From positions 124,001-188,000 of the forward strand of contig JAQYTJ010000011.1 of the NCBI GenBank assembly GCA_028724885.1: DNA of 64,000 bases. Direction: 5' to 3'. The notes under the pieces were generated by a model, which saw nothing but the letters and a program-made list of their open reading frames with translations, searched no databases and had not been told where the DNA came from. The position numbers and the translations under genes were made by a program. Shown here piece by piece: positions 43,873 to 53,274 of this stretch (positions are counted from its first letter, which is position 1; every line of letters begins with the position of its first letter). The DNA comes from Bacteroidales bacterium. GTDB lineage: Bacteria > Bacteroidota > Bacteroidia > Bacteroidales > UBA932.

Positions 43873-45915
43873 GTGTTCTTCATGATAAGCTACGAGGATT
43901 ACAGGCAAGAGACCCGCAAGGTCTTCGATTGGATGAGGCTTCTGGCTCCGAAAATAATTCTGCTCTCGGTCGTGCTAGGTGCCATAACTAGGATTATTCT
44001 TGCTTTGATAAGTCCTGAAAGCATAAATGCTGGTTTCATTGGCTGGATAGAAGTATTCGGCCTCGGGATTCTGAACGATGCCTGCTTCGCAATCCTATCA
44101 CTGGCACCAGCATTCGCCATCTACATATTCCTTAATGACTTAAAATACAAGAAAGGCTTAGGGTGGCTTATTATATTCATTTTGACTGCTGCCACAGCAT
44201 ATTCATTTTACCCAGAGAATTTCTTCTCTTCGTATGCGCCGTGGGTGACGAAACTTGTCAGAATAGTTACTTCAACGATCCTGGTCGGCTTCTGCATAAA
44301 ATTCTTCTTCCCTCAAATAAGGAATGCATGGAGAGGCATCACGCTCACTCTCGTAGAATTTTGTTACGTACTTGTGGGCATAGTTAACATGCTTTGCGAA
44401 AGCATGTACTGGCATAAATTCGGCATAAGGTACAATTTCATTGCCGCAGACCACCTGCTCTACTCTGAAGGTGCAATCAGAGCCATTCTGGATGCTTACC
44501 CAGTAATTCCTATGGCAATTGCACTGACTCTCATAGCCATCTTCGTGACATGGAAGATGTTCAGGAAATACAACATTGGGGAATCCAGCAACATGGGTTT
44601 CTCGAATATGATGGCGATGCTGGTGCTGTACGCAATGCTCGCATTCGGCAGCCTGAAATGGCTAGACTTCAGCAACAGGAAAATCAGCAATGCAAGCGCT
44701 ATGGCCACTCAGTTGCAAGGGAATGGCATCTGGAACTTAATCGAAGCCTACAGGAGCGGGAAGCTTGAATATTACCGATTCTACCCTACCATTCCAACTA
44801 TGCAAGCCCAGAAAACTGCGGAAGAGCTGCTTGCGAAAGGCCTGAATACCCAAGACTCAACAGCCATAATTCCAAAGAATATAGTGCTGATAACTCTAGA
44901 AAGCATCAATCATGAATATATTGACGAAGGTCTATGTCCATTTTTGGAGTCCTTGGAGAAAGAGAGCCTTTCTTTCAAGAACATGTTCGCAAGCGGGCCG
45001 TCAATGTCTAAAGGAATCGATGCTCTCACGCTCTGCACTCCCCCGACGCCTGGAAGGAGCATCGCATTCAAATTTAAGAAAAAGGTCCCTGCCGGCCTTC
45101 CAACCATAGGCAAAGCACTGCAATCCAGCGGATACGCGACTGCATTCATCTATGGAGGGAACGGTCGCAGGTCAAATCTCAGAAGATATTTTTCAAAAAA
45201 CGGCTACGAGATAATAGAAAAAAGAGATTTTAAGGATATATCTTTCGAAAACTCGATGGGAGCCTGCGACGACGACACCTATGAGGAAGTCCTTGGATAT
45301 GCTGGCAAACGAGCAAACCTAGGAAAACCGTTCCTTGCGCATGTGCTGACTCTGTCGAGCCACAGTCCATATTCCTATCCAGGCAGCAGGCTCATAGAAA
45401 AAGATGAGCGGAAAGAGGCAGTGAAATACACTGATGCGGCACTGTATAGATTTTTCGTAGCGGCCTCTAAGAAACCTTGGTTCAGCAACACGATTTTCGT
45501 CGTAGTCAGTGACAGAGGCTCGGAAAAAAGCAACGAAAATGGCCCTCAGCTAGAATATTTCCACATACCTGCCCTTATTTACGCTCCGGGGTTCATTGCT
45601 CCCGCTGAAAATGATAAGATCTGCTCACAGATAGACCTGATGCCCACGCTGCTCTCCATGCTGCATATTCGTCCAGAAGACAATTTCTACGGCAGGAATA
45701 TATTAGCAGAAGACTTTGATGAAAGGGCATATGTCTCTAATTTCCTGCAGCTTGGCTATCTGAAAGACAGTACCCTGATCGTGCTGCAGCCCATGCGCGA
45801 AATAACTGCATTCAAGATCGAGGGCGGTGAGCAAATCGAGGTGACAGATCCGGATACGGCATTGCAGAAAGAAGCCCAGGCACTTTATCAGCGTGCATCT
45901 GGCCTATTCGAGTAA
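43873..45915 (+). CDS. LTA-synthase-like membrane sulfatase-fold protein with altered active site
   Basis: The product has 680 residues. Five hydrophobic segments in residues about 25-260 precede an extracytoplasmic alkaline-phosphatase/sulfatase domain (about 335-640). Family landmarks are NIVLITLESINHEY (metal Glu), LTLSSHSPYSYPG (substrate His) and LPTIGKALQSSGY. Two catalytic sites deviate. The usual threonine nucleophile motif (RTDRG type in Bacteroidetes) reads SMSKG (Ser379), and the metal-binding Asp-His pair reads Asp547-Arg548 in VSDRGSEK. The codons GAC AGA are unambiguous. The protein may be inactive or may use another chemistry. Start may be Met4 (43,882) given the -7 box at 43,852. 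Its stop directly abuts the stop of the convergent 5'-nucleotidase gene. Confidence 0.82.
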   Translation: MFFMISYEDYRQETRKVFDWMRLLAPKIILLSVVLGAITRIILALISPESINAGFIGWIEVFGLGILNDACFAILSLAPAFAIYIFLNDLKYKKGLGWLIIFILTAATAYSFYPENFFSSYAPWVTKLVRIVTSTILVGFCIKFFFPQIRNAWRGITLTLVEFCYVLVGIVNMLCESMYWHKFGIRYNFIAADHLLYSEGAIRAILDAYPVIPMAIALTLIAIFVTWKMFRKYNIGESSNMGFSNMMAMLVLYAMLAFGSLKWLDFSNRKISNASAMATQLQGNGIWNLIEAYRSGKLEYYRFYPTIPTMQAQKTAEELLAKGLNTQDSTAIIPKNIVLITLESINHEYIDEGLCPFLESLEKESLSFKNMFASGPSMSKGIDALTLCTPPTPGRSIAFKFKKKVPAGLPTIGKALQSSGYATAFIYGGNGRRSNLRRYFSKNGYEIIEKRDFKDISFENSMGACDDDTYEEVLGYAGKRANLGKPFLAHVLTLSSHSPYSYPGSRLIEKDERKEAVKYTDAALYRFFVAASKKPWFSNTIFVVVSDRGSEKSNENGPQLEYFHIPALIYAPGFIAPAENDKICSQIDLMPTLLSMLHIRPEDNFYGRNILAEDFDERAYVSNFLQLGYLKDSTLIVLQPMREITAFKIEGGEQIEVTDPDTALQKEAQALYQRASGLFE

Positions 45916-46743
45916 TTAATTGAAACTCACCTTCATCTCTCCAAAGTAAAGCCCCCAGCAGCCATCCTGGACTATTGGGACATCCTTGCCATCCAGATTC
46001 TTCTCGTGATAAGGCTTTTTGAGGAACGTATGGGAATGTCCCCCGATTATGATGTCGACATTCCGTGTGTTATTGGCCAGATCCTGATCATCGAAAGACG
46101 GCATCGAAACGCCGATATGGGTGAGGGCTATCACCAAGTCGCACTTCTTCACGTCTTTAAGGTATGCAGCCCATTTATTCACTGCCTCAGCAGGCTCGAT
46201 GGCCGGAATCCGGTCAGCGATTTCTTTGGAGACAAGGGTGCTGATATCAGGCATTAGTCCGATGATTCCGATTCTCTTTCCTGCCTTCTTCACGATCGCA
46301 TATGGCCTTACGTATTTTCCAAGCTCTAGATTGGAGAAATCATAATTGGCGACCACCACAGGACACTTCACCTTCGAGACCCTTCTGGCAAGTTCATCCA
46401 CTCCGTTATCCAGCTCGTGATTGCCAAGAGTGATGCAGTCGTATTTCAAGGCGTTTATCATTTCTATTTCAACGTTACCTTTCAGCACTGTGAAATAAGA
46501 AGTTCCTTGGGAAAAATCGCCGGCGTGCAGGAAAAGCACGTTCCTCCTTCCGTCAGCCTTAACCACGCTATCCCTGAAAGCAGCCCTCTCAATCACTCCC
46601 CCATGGCCTTTCTGAGAGCCTGAGCGAATTGGCTCAAGATGGCTGTGCGTATCGTTCACATGAATTATCGTAAGCTCTCTCTGGCCATAGGCGATAGTCG
46701 CAGAAAGAAACGTGATGCAGAATATTCCTAAAATCTTTTTCAT
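45916..46743 (-). CDS. 5'-nucleotidase, metallophosphoesterase domain only
   Basis: The product has 275 residues with a signal peptide (cleavage near IAYGQ, residue 21). The UshA-type catalytic blocks are complete: IIHVNDTHSHLEP (about residues 26-38), FLHAGDFSQGT (about 69-79), ITLGNHELDNG (about 104-114), IALTHIG and IGGHSHTFL (about 233-241). It lacks the C-terminal substrate-binding domain, which is encoded by the gene just upstream. The ATG overlaps the upstream stop by four bases (ATGA), so the two parts are translationally coupled and likely form one periplasmic nucleotidase. Confidence 0.9.
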   Translation of the reverse strand: MKKILGIFCITFLSATIAYGQRELTIIHVNDTHSHLEPIRSGSQKGHGGVIERAAFRDSVVKADGRRNVLFLHAGDFSQGTSYFTVLKGNVEIEMINALKYDCITLGNHELDNGVDELARRVSKVKCPVVVANYDFSNLELGKYVRPYAIVKKAGKRIGIIGLMPDISTLVSKEIADRIPAIEPAEAVNKWAAYLKDVKKCDLVIALTHIGVSMPSFDDQDLANNTRNVDIIIGGHSHTFLKKPYHEKNLDGKDVPIVQDGCWGLYFGEMKVSFN

Positions 46744-47579
46744 AGCCCCCTCCCGTTCTTGAATATTTTAATTCGCCCATCGCACTCATATTCAATCGGT
46801 TTCCCCTGAGCTGTCAGCTCTTTGACGTAAGAGAGCATGGTATCTATAATGTAGCCATTGCACATTATCTTCTTCTCCGCATTCTTCTCAATGTGGAAAC
46901 CATCTCCGCCATCCAGTAGAAAATCTATCGTTGCGATGCCGTAAAGTCTTTCATCGTCAAGCGGTTCGCCACCAATGGTTGCCTGGGCCAATCTTCCATC
47001 TTTAACCACAGCCCTGCAGCCACCGACTATTTGCCAGGTGGTCCCAGCCATCTGCTCCAAAATCACTCTGACGTCCCTGCCCCGCAGAGCCACATAATAT
47101 AGATGATTATGGAAAGGGAACATGGACATGATGTCGTCAACCATCACCGGCCCGGCTGGCATGTCCACCCGCACTCCCCCTTTGTTGGCAAAACCTATGT
47201 CAACTTTCAGTCCTACGCTGTCCTCAACGGCTCGCATGACCTCATCTATGAACCAGTCGTAAAGCTCGCACTCGGGCGACTTGCGAACCATGACCCTAGT
47301 CGAATATGCGATGACGGATTTCACTTCTGCCATCTCTGGCTGCACTCCTATGAGGATTTTCGCAACCTTTTTCGTGGAGTTCCTGAACTTCCTTCCATTC
47401 GGCGCAATGTAATAACGTCCTTTGACATATCCCAAGGATTCCGTCACGTCATCGGCATTAGACGCAGTGACGCCAGTCCTGGAGCCATCCATAGGCACAG
47501 TTTTCCACGAAATGCTAATATCCTGGGCGCTAAGACTCAACCCCAGCGCCAGGAAGAACACAAAGAAATATTTTCTCAA
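46740..47579 (-). CDS. 5'-nucleotidase C-terminal domain protein
   Basis: The product has 279 residues with a signal peptide ending LSAQ (about residue 18). The body matches the 5_nucleotid_C domain: VDIGFANKGGVRVDMPAGPV (about 133-152), MFPFHNHLYYVALRG (about 159-173) and IATIDFLLDGGDGF (about 222-235), which bind the nucleoside base. No catalytic metal site is present, so it must work with the catalytic partner encoded four bases into its own 3' end. Two-gene forms of UshA-like nucleotidases in C-then-N order are known in Bacteroidales. Confidence 0.87.
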   Translation of the reverse strand: MRKYFFVFFLALGLSLSAQDISISWKTVPMDGSRTGVTASNADDVTESLGYVKGRYYIAPNGRKFRNSTKKVAKILIGVQPEMAEVKSVIAYSTRVMVRKSPECELYDWFIDEVMRAVEDSVGLKVDIGFANKGGVRVDMPAGPVMVDDIMSMFPFHNHLYYVALRGRDVRVILEQMAGTTWQIVGGCRAVVKDGRLAQATIGGEPLDDERLYGIATIDFLLDGGDGFHIEKNAEKKIMCNGYIIDTMLSYVKELTAQGKPIEYECDGRIKIFKNGRGL

Positions 47580-47581
47580 AA

Positions 47582-48976
47582 TTAACTCTGTTTAAAATAC
47601 TTCCAGAGATCCTTGAATGTAGATTTCTTGCCGAACACCAGGATCCCTGACTTATAAATCTTGGCCGAAATCCAAGCAAAGATAACAAAAGTCAGGAGAA
47701 GGACAGCGACAGAACCGATGATCTCCCAGTTAGCCACGCCATACGGAATCCTTGAAGGCATCACGATAGGCGACGTGAATGGAATCCAAGAACACCATTT
47801 CACGACCGGACTGTCCGGGTTCTGGAACAGCATGAACACTACTATGTAGCCTATCATCAGAGGAATCGTCAGCGGCAGCTGAAGCTGCTGCGTGTCGCCT
47901 TCGTTCTCGACCGCTGAACCGATGGCAGCGAACATGGATGAATATAACAGATAGCCTAGGAAGAAGAATATCAGGAAAGCCACAATGAGTTTAACCCAAG
48001 GTACGTTCACCAGAGTGCCGATTATCACTGAAGCATCGCTTACAGGGGCTGCGACAGAGTCAGCCGCTGCCAAAGAAGCGGTGTCCGAACCGACTCCCAA
48101 AGCCTGCATCTGGGCAGGCGAGACGCCCATAGTCTGAGCCATCATCTGGGGATCCCCGGAGAGCTCTTTGAACTTGTCGAATCCAACGAAACCACCAACA
48201 ATTGTGGCAATGCCGAACGTGAGCACAATCCAGAGCATGAACTGGGTAAGTGCGACCAAAGCGATGCCGATTATCTTTCCGAACATCAGGTCAATCGCAT
48301 TGACGGACGAAACCAGCACTTCTATCACCCTACTTGACTTCTCTTCAATTACGGCAGACATTACTTGGCCGCCGAACATGGTGATGAACATGAATATGAT
48401 GATTCCCAGAACCATGGATATTATCATGTACACTCCCGATTCGGATATGGACTCGTTTCCTTTCTCGTCCAGCGTGTATTCAGTGAGGGGCACGTCGGCC
48501 TTCACGTCATACATTATCTGCTGCAAGTCATCGATGTTGTAGAGCTTGATCCTATAGTCCTCTATCGCATTCGATGCCATATTCTTAAGATTATCCGTAA
48601 ATTCGACCCCGACAGGATCTTTCGAGTAAAGACTCATCTTTACCATTCGCGAGACAGTGTCCAGAGGAGAAACCACCACCAAGGCATCCTTGCCGATGGA
48701 AGAAAGGTTGTTCTTCACAGTATCGGCAGGCTCGCTGGAGAAATCCTCGAAAGTCACCCTTTCGTTGTTTTTGAGGAATGGGAACACTATGCCGCTCTGA
48801 TCCACGACTGCAACGGCCTGTTCCCTCTCCTTCGTGGTGCCCATGATGTAGCCCATGAGGACCAGGAAAGCGACGAAGAGGATCGGCACCAGAATGGTCG
48901 TCACCAAGAAGGATCTTTTCTTAACCTTGTTAAGATATTCCCTTGCTATGATTATTTTGATGTTCCTAAAATTCAT
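47582..48976 (-). CDS. ABC-2 type transporter permease (NatB-like)
   Basis: The product has 464 residues. TM1 is near residues 22-45 (SFLVTTILVPILFVAFLVLM); a periplasmic domain of about 130 residues follows; then about five TM helices from residue 180, including SVVIEEKSSRVIEVLVSSV-like sequence (AVIEEKSSRVIEVLVSSV). This is the hallmark of NatB/YhaP ABC-2 permeases that export sodium, drugs or unknown molecules. A small insert of Ala/Ser/Asp around residues 290-315 is low complexity. It starts 2 bases after its ATPase gene, and the nucleotidase pair follows 2 bases after its stop. Confidence 0.9.
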   Translation of the reverse strand: MNFRNIKIIIAREYLNKVKKRSFLVTTILVPILFVAFLVLMGYIMGTTKEREQAVAVVDQSGIVFPFLKNNERVTFEDFSSEPADTVKNNLSSIGKDALVVVSPLDTVSRMVKMSLYSKDPVGVEFTDNLKNMASNAIEDYRIKLYNIDDLQQIMYDVKADVPLTEYTLDEKGNESISESGVYMIISMVLGIIIFMFITMFGGQVMSAVIEEKSSRVIEVLVSSVNAIDLMFGKIIGIALVALTQFMLWIVLTFGIATIVGGFVGFDKFKELSGDPQMMAQTMGVSPAQMQALGVGSDTASLAAADSVAAPVSDASVIIGTLVNVPWVKLIVAFLIFFFLGYLLYSSMFAAIGSAVENEGDTQQLQLPLTIPLMIGYIVVFMLFQNPDSPVVKWCSWIPFTSPIVMPSRIPYGVANWEIIGSVAVLLLTFVIFAWISAKIYKSGILVFGKKSTFKDLWKYFKQS

Positions 48977-48978
48977 GG

Positions 48979-49896
48979 CTATGCTCCCTCCGTTACAAGT
49001 TTTATGAATATGTCGTTCATCCTAGGCATCAGCTCTCTGAAAGAAGATACAGGAATTTCCTGCCCTATGATTGCCTGCAGAGCCTGATTCGTCGTGACCT
49101 CCGGCTCAAGAGCGAGAACGGCGTCATGCTTGCCACCCTTTACTTCGTCAGAGACGACTGTGAATATGCCGTCGGCATCGGCAACAACTTTGTCGCCGGT
49201 GTACTCCAGCTCTATGTTGTTGTTGCCATATTTCTTGCGGATGTCGTTCACTCCCCCCGTTATCACTAGGCGAGACTTGTTTATGAGCGCGATCTCATCG
49301 CACAATTCCTCGACGGATTCCATGTTGTGAGTGGATAGAGCGATCGTAGCACCTTCTTTATTCAGCCTCAGAATCTCCTGACGGATAATTTCCGCATTCA
49401 CTGGATCGAAGCCCGAAAATGGCTCGTCCAGAATCATCAGCGACGGTTTGTGGACGACAGTCGTTATGAACTGCACCTTCTGAGCCATGCCTTTCGAAAG
49501 CTCCTCAATCTTCTTCTTCCACCAATCCTGAATTCCGAAGCGGTCGAACCACTTCTTCAGCTCGGTCCTGGCATCAGATGCGCTCATGCCTTTCAGCTGA
49601 GCCAGATACATGCACTGATCGCCAACCTGCATCTTCTTGTAAAGCCCTCTTTCCTCTGGCAGATAGCCTATCTTTCTCACATCCTCCTGAGTGATAGGGC
49701 GGCCGTTGAACATGACCTCGCCACCACTCGGAATGGTGATTCTGTTAATGATTCTGATGAGCGTAGTCTTCCCAGCTCCGTTAGGGCCAAGCAGTCCGAA
49801 TATCTTGCCTTCGGGGATGTTCACGCTAACGTGATCCAGCGCCACTTTCTCTCCGAAGGTCTTCGATATATCCCTGCATTCTATAATACTTCCCAT
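48979..49896 (-). CDS. ABC transporter ATP-binding protein (NatA-like)
   Basis: The product has 305 residues. Walker A is GLLGPNGAGKTTLIR (about 34-48), the ABC signature ELSKGMAQKVQ (about 133-143) and Walker B LMILDEPFSGFD (about 153-164), followed by the switch His in LSTHNM. A C-terminal extension of about 90 residues is typical of NatA-type partners of ABC-2 exporters. It pairs with the downstream permease (2-base gap). A complete promoter is visible upstream: -33 TTG, 19-base spacer and TACTTTTG. Confidence 0.95.
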   Translation of the reverse strand: MGSIIECRDISKTFGEKVALDHVSVNIPEGKIFGLLGPNGAGKTTLIRIINRITIPSGGEVMFNGRPITQEDVRKIGYLPEERGLYKKMQVGDQCMYLAQLKGMSASDARTELKKWFDRFGIQDWWKKKIEELSKGMAQKVQFITTVVHKPSLMILDEPFSGFDPVNAEIIRQEILRLNKEGATIALSTHNMESVEELCDEIALINKSRLVITGGVNDIRKKYGNNNIELEYTGDKVVADADGIFTVVSDEVKGGKHDAVLALEPEVTTNQALQAIIGQEIPVSSFRELMPRMNDIFIKLVTEGA

Positions 49897-49922
49897 TTAA
49901 TTTTAATTATGCTGTATTTTCA

Positions 49923-49952
49923 CAAAAGTACCAACTTTTGACGAATTGCCAA
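49923..49952 (-). promoter_or_regulatory. Complete promoter of the ABC exporter operon
   Basis: On the minus strand TTG (complement of 49,950-49,952) is followed by a 19-base spacer and TACTTTTG (complement of 49,923-49,930). This is the best -33/-7 pair in the window and lies 26 bases before the ATPase start. CAAAAGT and ACTTTTG (49,923-49,940) also make a 7-bp dyad over the -7 box. Confidence 0.65.
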
Positions 49953-49963
49953 CTTTTTTCATC

Positions 49964-51016
49964 CTATTCGTAACGGAAATTTAATATTTTGACTACTAGC
50001 TCGATGAGGAGGTCCTTCGGCGTCGCCTCGCCGACATTTCCGCCTTTGCCTTTGTAGTCATATTCGCAAAGCAGGGATATCACGCCCATCGCAGCAGGAA
50101 CAGGGAAATTAGCAACTGCCACATCATATTCCTTCCAGAAATAAGGGTTCACTCCTTGCAAGACGGCAGCAACTGCAGATCTGTCCGGGTACCTGTTCTT
50201 CTGCTTCAGCGCTCCATATTTCAGAATGCGGTTGAAATGAAGGTACAGTGCGCTCACTGCCATAGGCATAGCGAATTTTGCAGAACTGCCCAAATGATCC
50301 GCGACTTTGAGCGCCTCTTTCGCATTCCTGGAAGACAGAGCCTTTGTCAATTCAAATATGCTGAATTCGCGACTTATGCCCACGTTCTGCTCTATGTCCT
50401 TCACGGTCACGTTCGTAACGCCCTCAGGAAGATTTTTCAGCAATTTATCGGTCTCGACTACTATGCGGCTCAAATCAGTTCCCGCATCCTCTCCAAGCAA
50501 AGCGGAAGCCTCAGGATCAATTTTCAATCCTTTGCTGGAATAATATTGGCTGATCCATCCAGGCATCTCATAATCCCTCAAAGCAGGCGATTCAACAATC
50601 ACTCCCACCTTCGCAATCTGCTTGTATAAAGACTTGCGCTTATCAAGCGTAGAGCCTCTGAATAGCAGCACAAGCACAGTAGAATCCAGCGGATGCTCGC
50701 AGTACGGAGCCAGTTTCTCTATGTCACGCACGGCCTGCGCATCCTTCACCACAACTAATTGGCGTTCTGCCATCATAGGGTAGCGCATGGCTGAAGTCGC
50801 AATTGCATCCGCATCCACGTCCGCCCCATAACATATTGTCTCATTGAAGTCCCTTGAAGCATCGTCCAATGAATATTTCACGAGGGCATCACAGATCAGA
50901 TCTGGATAATATGGCTCATCTCCCATCAGCAGATAGATAGGTGCGAACTGCCCCGACTTCGCCTTCTGAATTATTTCTTCGCTCTGAGCAGCTACGCTAA
51001 CTGTCCCCTTTGCCAT
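49964..51016 (-). CDS. holA: DNA polymerase III subunit delta
   Basis: Delta is the clamp-loader wrench that opens the sliding clamp. The product has 350 residues, the usual length. Family segments include PIYLLMGDEPYYPDLICDAL (about 27-46), RQLVVVKDAQAV (about 84-95) and the conserved GTDLSRIVVETDKLL (about 178-192). It begins one base after the GH3 stop, which is unusual company for a replication gene and suggests co-transcription with xerC, hpf and the GH3 gene. Confidence 0.92.
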   Translation of the reverse strand: MAKGTVSVAAQSEEIIQKAKSGQFAPIYLLMGDEPYYPDLICDALVKYSLDDASRDFNETICYGADVDADAIATSAMRYPMMAERQLVVVKDAQAVRDIEKLAPYCEHPLDSTVLVLLFRGSTLDKRKSLYKQIAKVGVIVESPALRDYEMPGWISQYYSSKGLKIDPEASALLGEDAGTDLSRIVVETDKLLKNLPEGVTNVTVKDIEQNVGISREFSIFELTKALSSRNAKEALKVADHLGSSAKFAMPMAVSALYLHFNRILKYGALKQKNRYPDRSAVAAVLQGVNPYFWKEYDVAVANFPVPAAMGVISLLCEYDYKGKGGNVGEATPKDLLIELVVKILNFRYE

Positions 51017-51017
51017 T

Positions 51018-53273
51018 TCAATATGTGAATTTTACTGTCCTACAGATATCCCTTGAAGATGTTCCGAACAAAGCCTGGAAATCTCCTTTCTCTGCCACCC
51101 AGGCATGTTTTCCAGCATCGAAGAAACTTAGAGCAGATTTATCGATGGTAATTTCTGCCACCTTCGTCTCGCCTGGCTCCAAGAATACTTTAGCGAAACC
51201 CTTGAGTTCCTTTTCAGGTCGCTCGACAGAACACTCCGCATCACTGATGTACAATTCCACTGTCTCTGCGCCAGCCACTGAGCCAGTGTTCTTGACAGAG
51301 ACTTTAAACGTGATTCCCCTTTCAGCAGAACCTGCCATAGAAGGTTCCCCAATCTCGAATGTAGTGTAACTCAGTCCATGGCCAAATGGGAACAAAGGGG
51401 TGATTTTCTCCTTGTCGAACCAGCGATAACCAACGAAGATTCCTTCTGAATAAGTCTCATTCATGATGGTCGCCATGTTGGTGCCAAGCAGCTTCTGCTC
51501 CCCTGGCACTCCCGGATATTGCTCGGCAGTCTTTATCGGATAATCATCCAACGTAGAACCGATAGTGAAAGGAAGTTTTCCAGATGGGTTCACGTCGCCA
51601 GAAAGCACGTCAGCAAGCGAATGCCCTGCCTCGCTGCCGAGATACCAATCCTGAATGATGGCAGGAACCTTGTCCTCCCAAGGCATAGCAACGGCATTAC
51701 CAGAAATATTAACGACCACGAGCTTCGGAGCCACTGAAGCGAGTGCCTCGATGACAGTATCCTGAGAATATGGCAGAGAGTAACTCAGCCTGTCGGCACC
51801 CTCCGCATCCTGATGATCGCTCTTATTTAGGCCGCCTATGAATATGACATATTCAGCATTCTTAGCTGCAGTCACTGCGTCTTTCAGCAGCTGCTCGGCA
51901 GAGCGGCTCTCAGATAGGTCCTGACCAGTGGAAACTCCATTGTATTCACCGCCAACGTCCCCTATGTAGCCTCTCTCATATTCAACATCGGCATCTTCAA
52001 AGCGCTCCTTGATGCCCTCTAATGGAGAATATTCCTTTTTCACCTTCAACGAAGAGCTACCGCCGCCGACCGTCATCATCTTTATGGCATTTTCCCCGAC
52101 TACAAGGATCTTCTTTGCATCCTTTATCGGCAGCACGCCTTCATTTTTCAGCAGCACGATAGCCTCGTCTCCGATTTTTCTCGCAGCTGCGGCATGTTCC
52201 GGAGATGCGAAAGACCCGTACGGGCGATTCTTATTCATATTCGTCCTGTACATGAGCCTCAGCACCCTGCGCACCTTATCGTCGAGCGTCTGCATGTCAT
52301 ATTTCCCGCTCTTCAGGCCCTCCAGATAAGGGTCCGCAAGATAATAACTGTCGTAAGAATTAGATGCCGTCGACTTCAAGCCATCGGTCCAGGTGCCGAA
52401 CTCCATGTCCAAGCCATTTTCAACTGCTTCTTTAGTGTCGTGAGTGCCGCCCCAGTCGCTCACCACTACGCCGTCGAACCCCCACTCTTTCTTAAGAATA
52501 TCATTCAGCAAATATTGATTGTGGCAGTTCCACTGACCCTTGTACAGATTGTACGAACCCATGATTGCCCAGGCACCGCCTTCCTGGACGGCAGCCTTGA
52601 ATGCAGGCAGATATATCTCGTAAAGGGTTCTGTCATCGACATTAACGTCCGTGGTGAATCTATTCATTTCCTGATTGTTAAGGGCAAAATGCTTTACGCA
52701 GGCTGCGACACCATTGCTCTGAACGCCTTGAACATAAGGCACCACCATACGGCTTGTGAGGTATGGGTCCTCGCCAAAATATTCAAAGCTTCTGCCGTTC
52801 AGAGGGGTTCTGTTGATATTCACTCCCGGACCAAGCAGTACGTCTTTTTTGCGGTAACGTGCCTCCTCACCTATGCTCTTCCCGTAGAGCCTAGACATCT
52901 CAGGATTCCATGTGGCCGATAGAGCGGTCAGGGCCGGAAATGCCGTGCATGAATCGCTCGTCCACCCAGCCTGCTCCCACTTATCCCAGAGAACTTCCGG
53001 ACGAATGCCGTGAGGGCCATCAGACATCCACACTTCAGGCAAGCCAAGCCTAGGAACACCTGCGGAGCTGAATTTGCTCTGAGCATGCAGAACTGCGACT
53101 TTTTCTTCTAAAGTCATCCGCGAAAGGGCATCTTCTACCCTATCATCCATTGTCTTGGCATCATCAAGAAAAACAGGCATGCCGTTTCCAGCCGCCTGTT
53201 TTCCGTTCTGATTACCGCATGCCGTGACTACGGCCACAGCTGATAAAATGCAGCAGACCAGATGTGTTTTCAT
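51018..53273 (-). CDS. Glycoside hydrolase family 3 beta-glucosidase-like lipoprotein
   Basis: The product has 751 residues with lipobox VVTAC (Cys near residue 20). The order is the (beta/alpha)8 domain (about 45-360), an alpha/beta sandwich (about 385-600) and a fibronectin III-like domain (about 650-745). The nucleophile is Asp273 in VVVSDWGGTHD. KHFALNNQE (about 195-203) carries the conserved Lys-His pair. An acid/base Glu in the sandwich domain cannot be placed with certainty. Likely a periplasmic or surface exo-acting beta-glucosidase or related exoglycosidase. It begins one base after hpf and ends one base before holA. Confidence 0.93.
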   Translation of the reverse strand: MKTHLVCCILSAVAVVTACGNQNGKQAAGNGMPVFLDDAKTMDDRVEDALSRMTLEEKVAVLHAQSKFSSAGVPRLGLPEVWMSDGPHGIRPEVLWDKWEQAGWTSDSCTAFPALTALSATWNPEMSRLYGKSIGEEARYRKKDVLLGPGVNINRTPLNGRSFEYFGEDPYLTSRMVVPYVQGVQSNGVAACVKHFALNNQEMNRFTTDVNVDDRTLYEIYLPAFKAAVQEGGAWAIMGSYNLYKGQWNCHNQYLLNDILKKEWGFDGVVVSDWGGTHDTKEAVENGLDMEFGTWTDGLKSTASNSYDSYYLADPYLEGLKSGKYDMQTLDDKVRRVLRLMYRTNMNKNRPYGSFASPEHAAAARKIGDEAIVLLKNEGVLPIKDAKKILVVGENAIKMMTVGGGSSSLKVKKEYSPLEGIKERFEDADVEYERGYIGDVGGEYNGVSTGQDLSESRSAEQLLKDAVTAAKNAEYVIFIGGLNKSDHQDAEGADRLSYSLPYSQDTVIEALASVAPKLVVVNISGNAVAMPWEDKVPAIIQDWYLGSEAGHSLADVLSGDVNPSGKLPFTIGSTLDDYPIKTAEQYPGVPGEQKLLGTNMATIMNETYSEGIFVGYRWFDKEKITPLFPFGHGLSYTTFEIGEPSMAGSAERGITFKVSVKNTGSVAGAETVELYISDAECSVERPEKELKGFAKVFLEPGETKVAEITIDKSALSFFDAGKHAWVAEKGDFQALFGTSSRDICRTVKFTY

Positions 53274-53274
53274 A

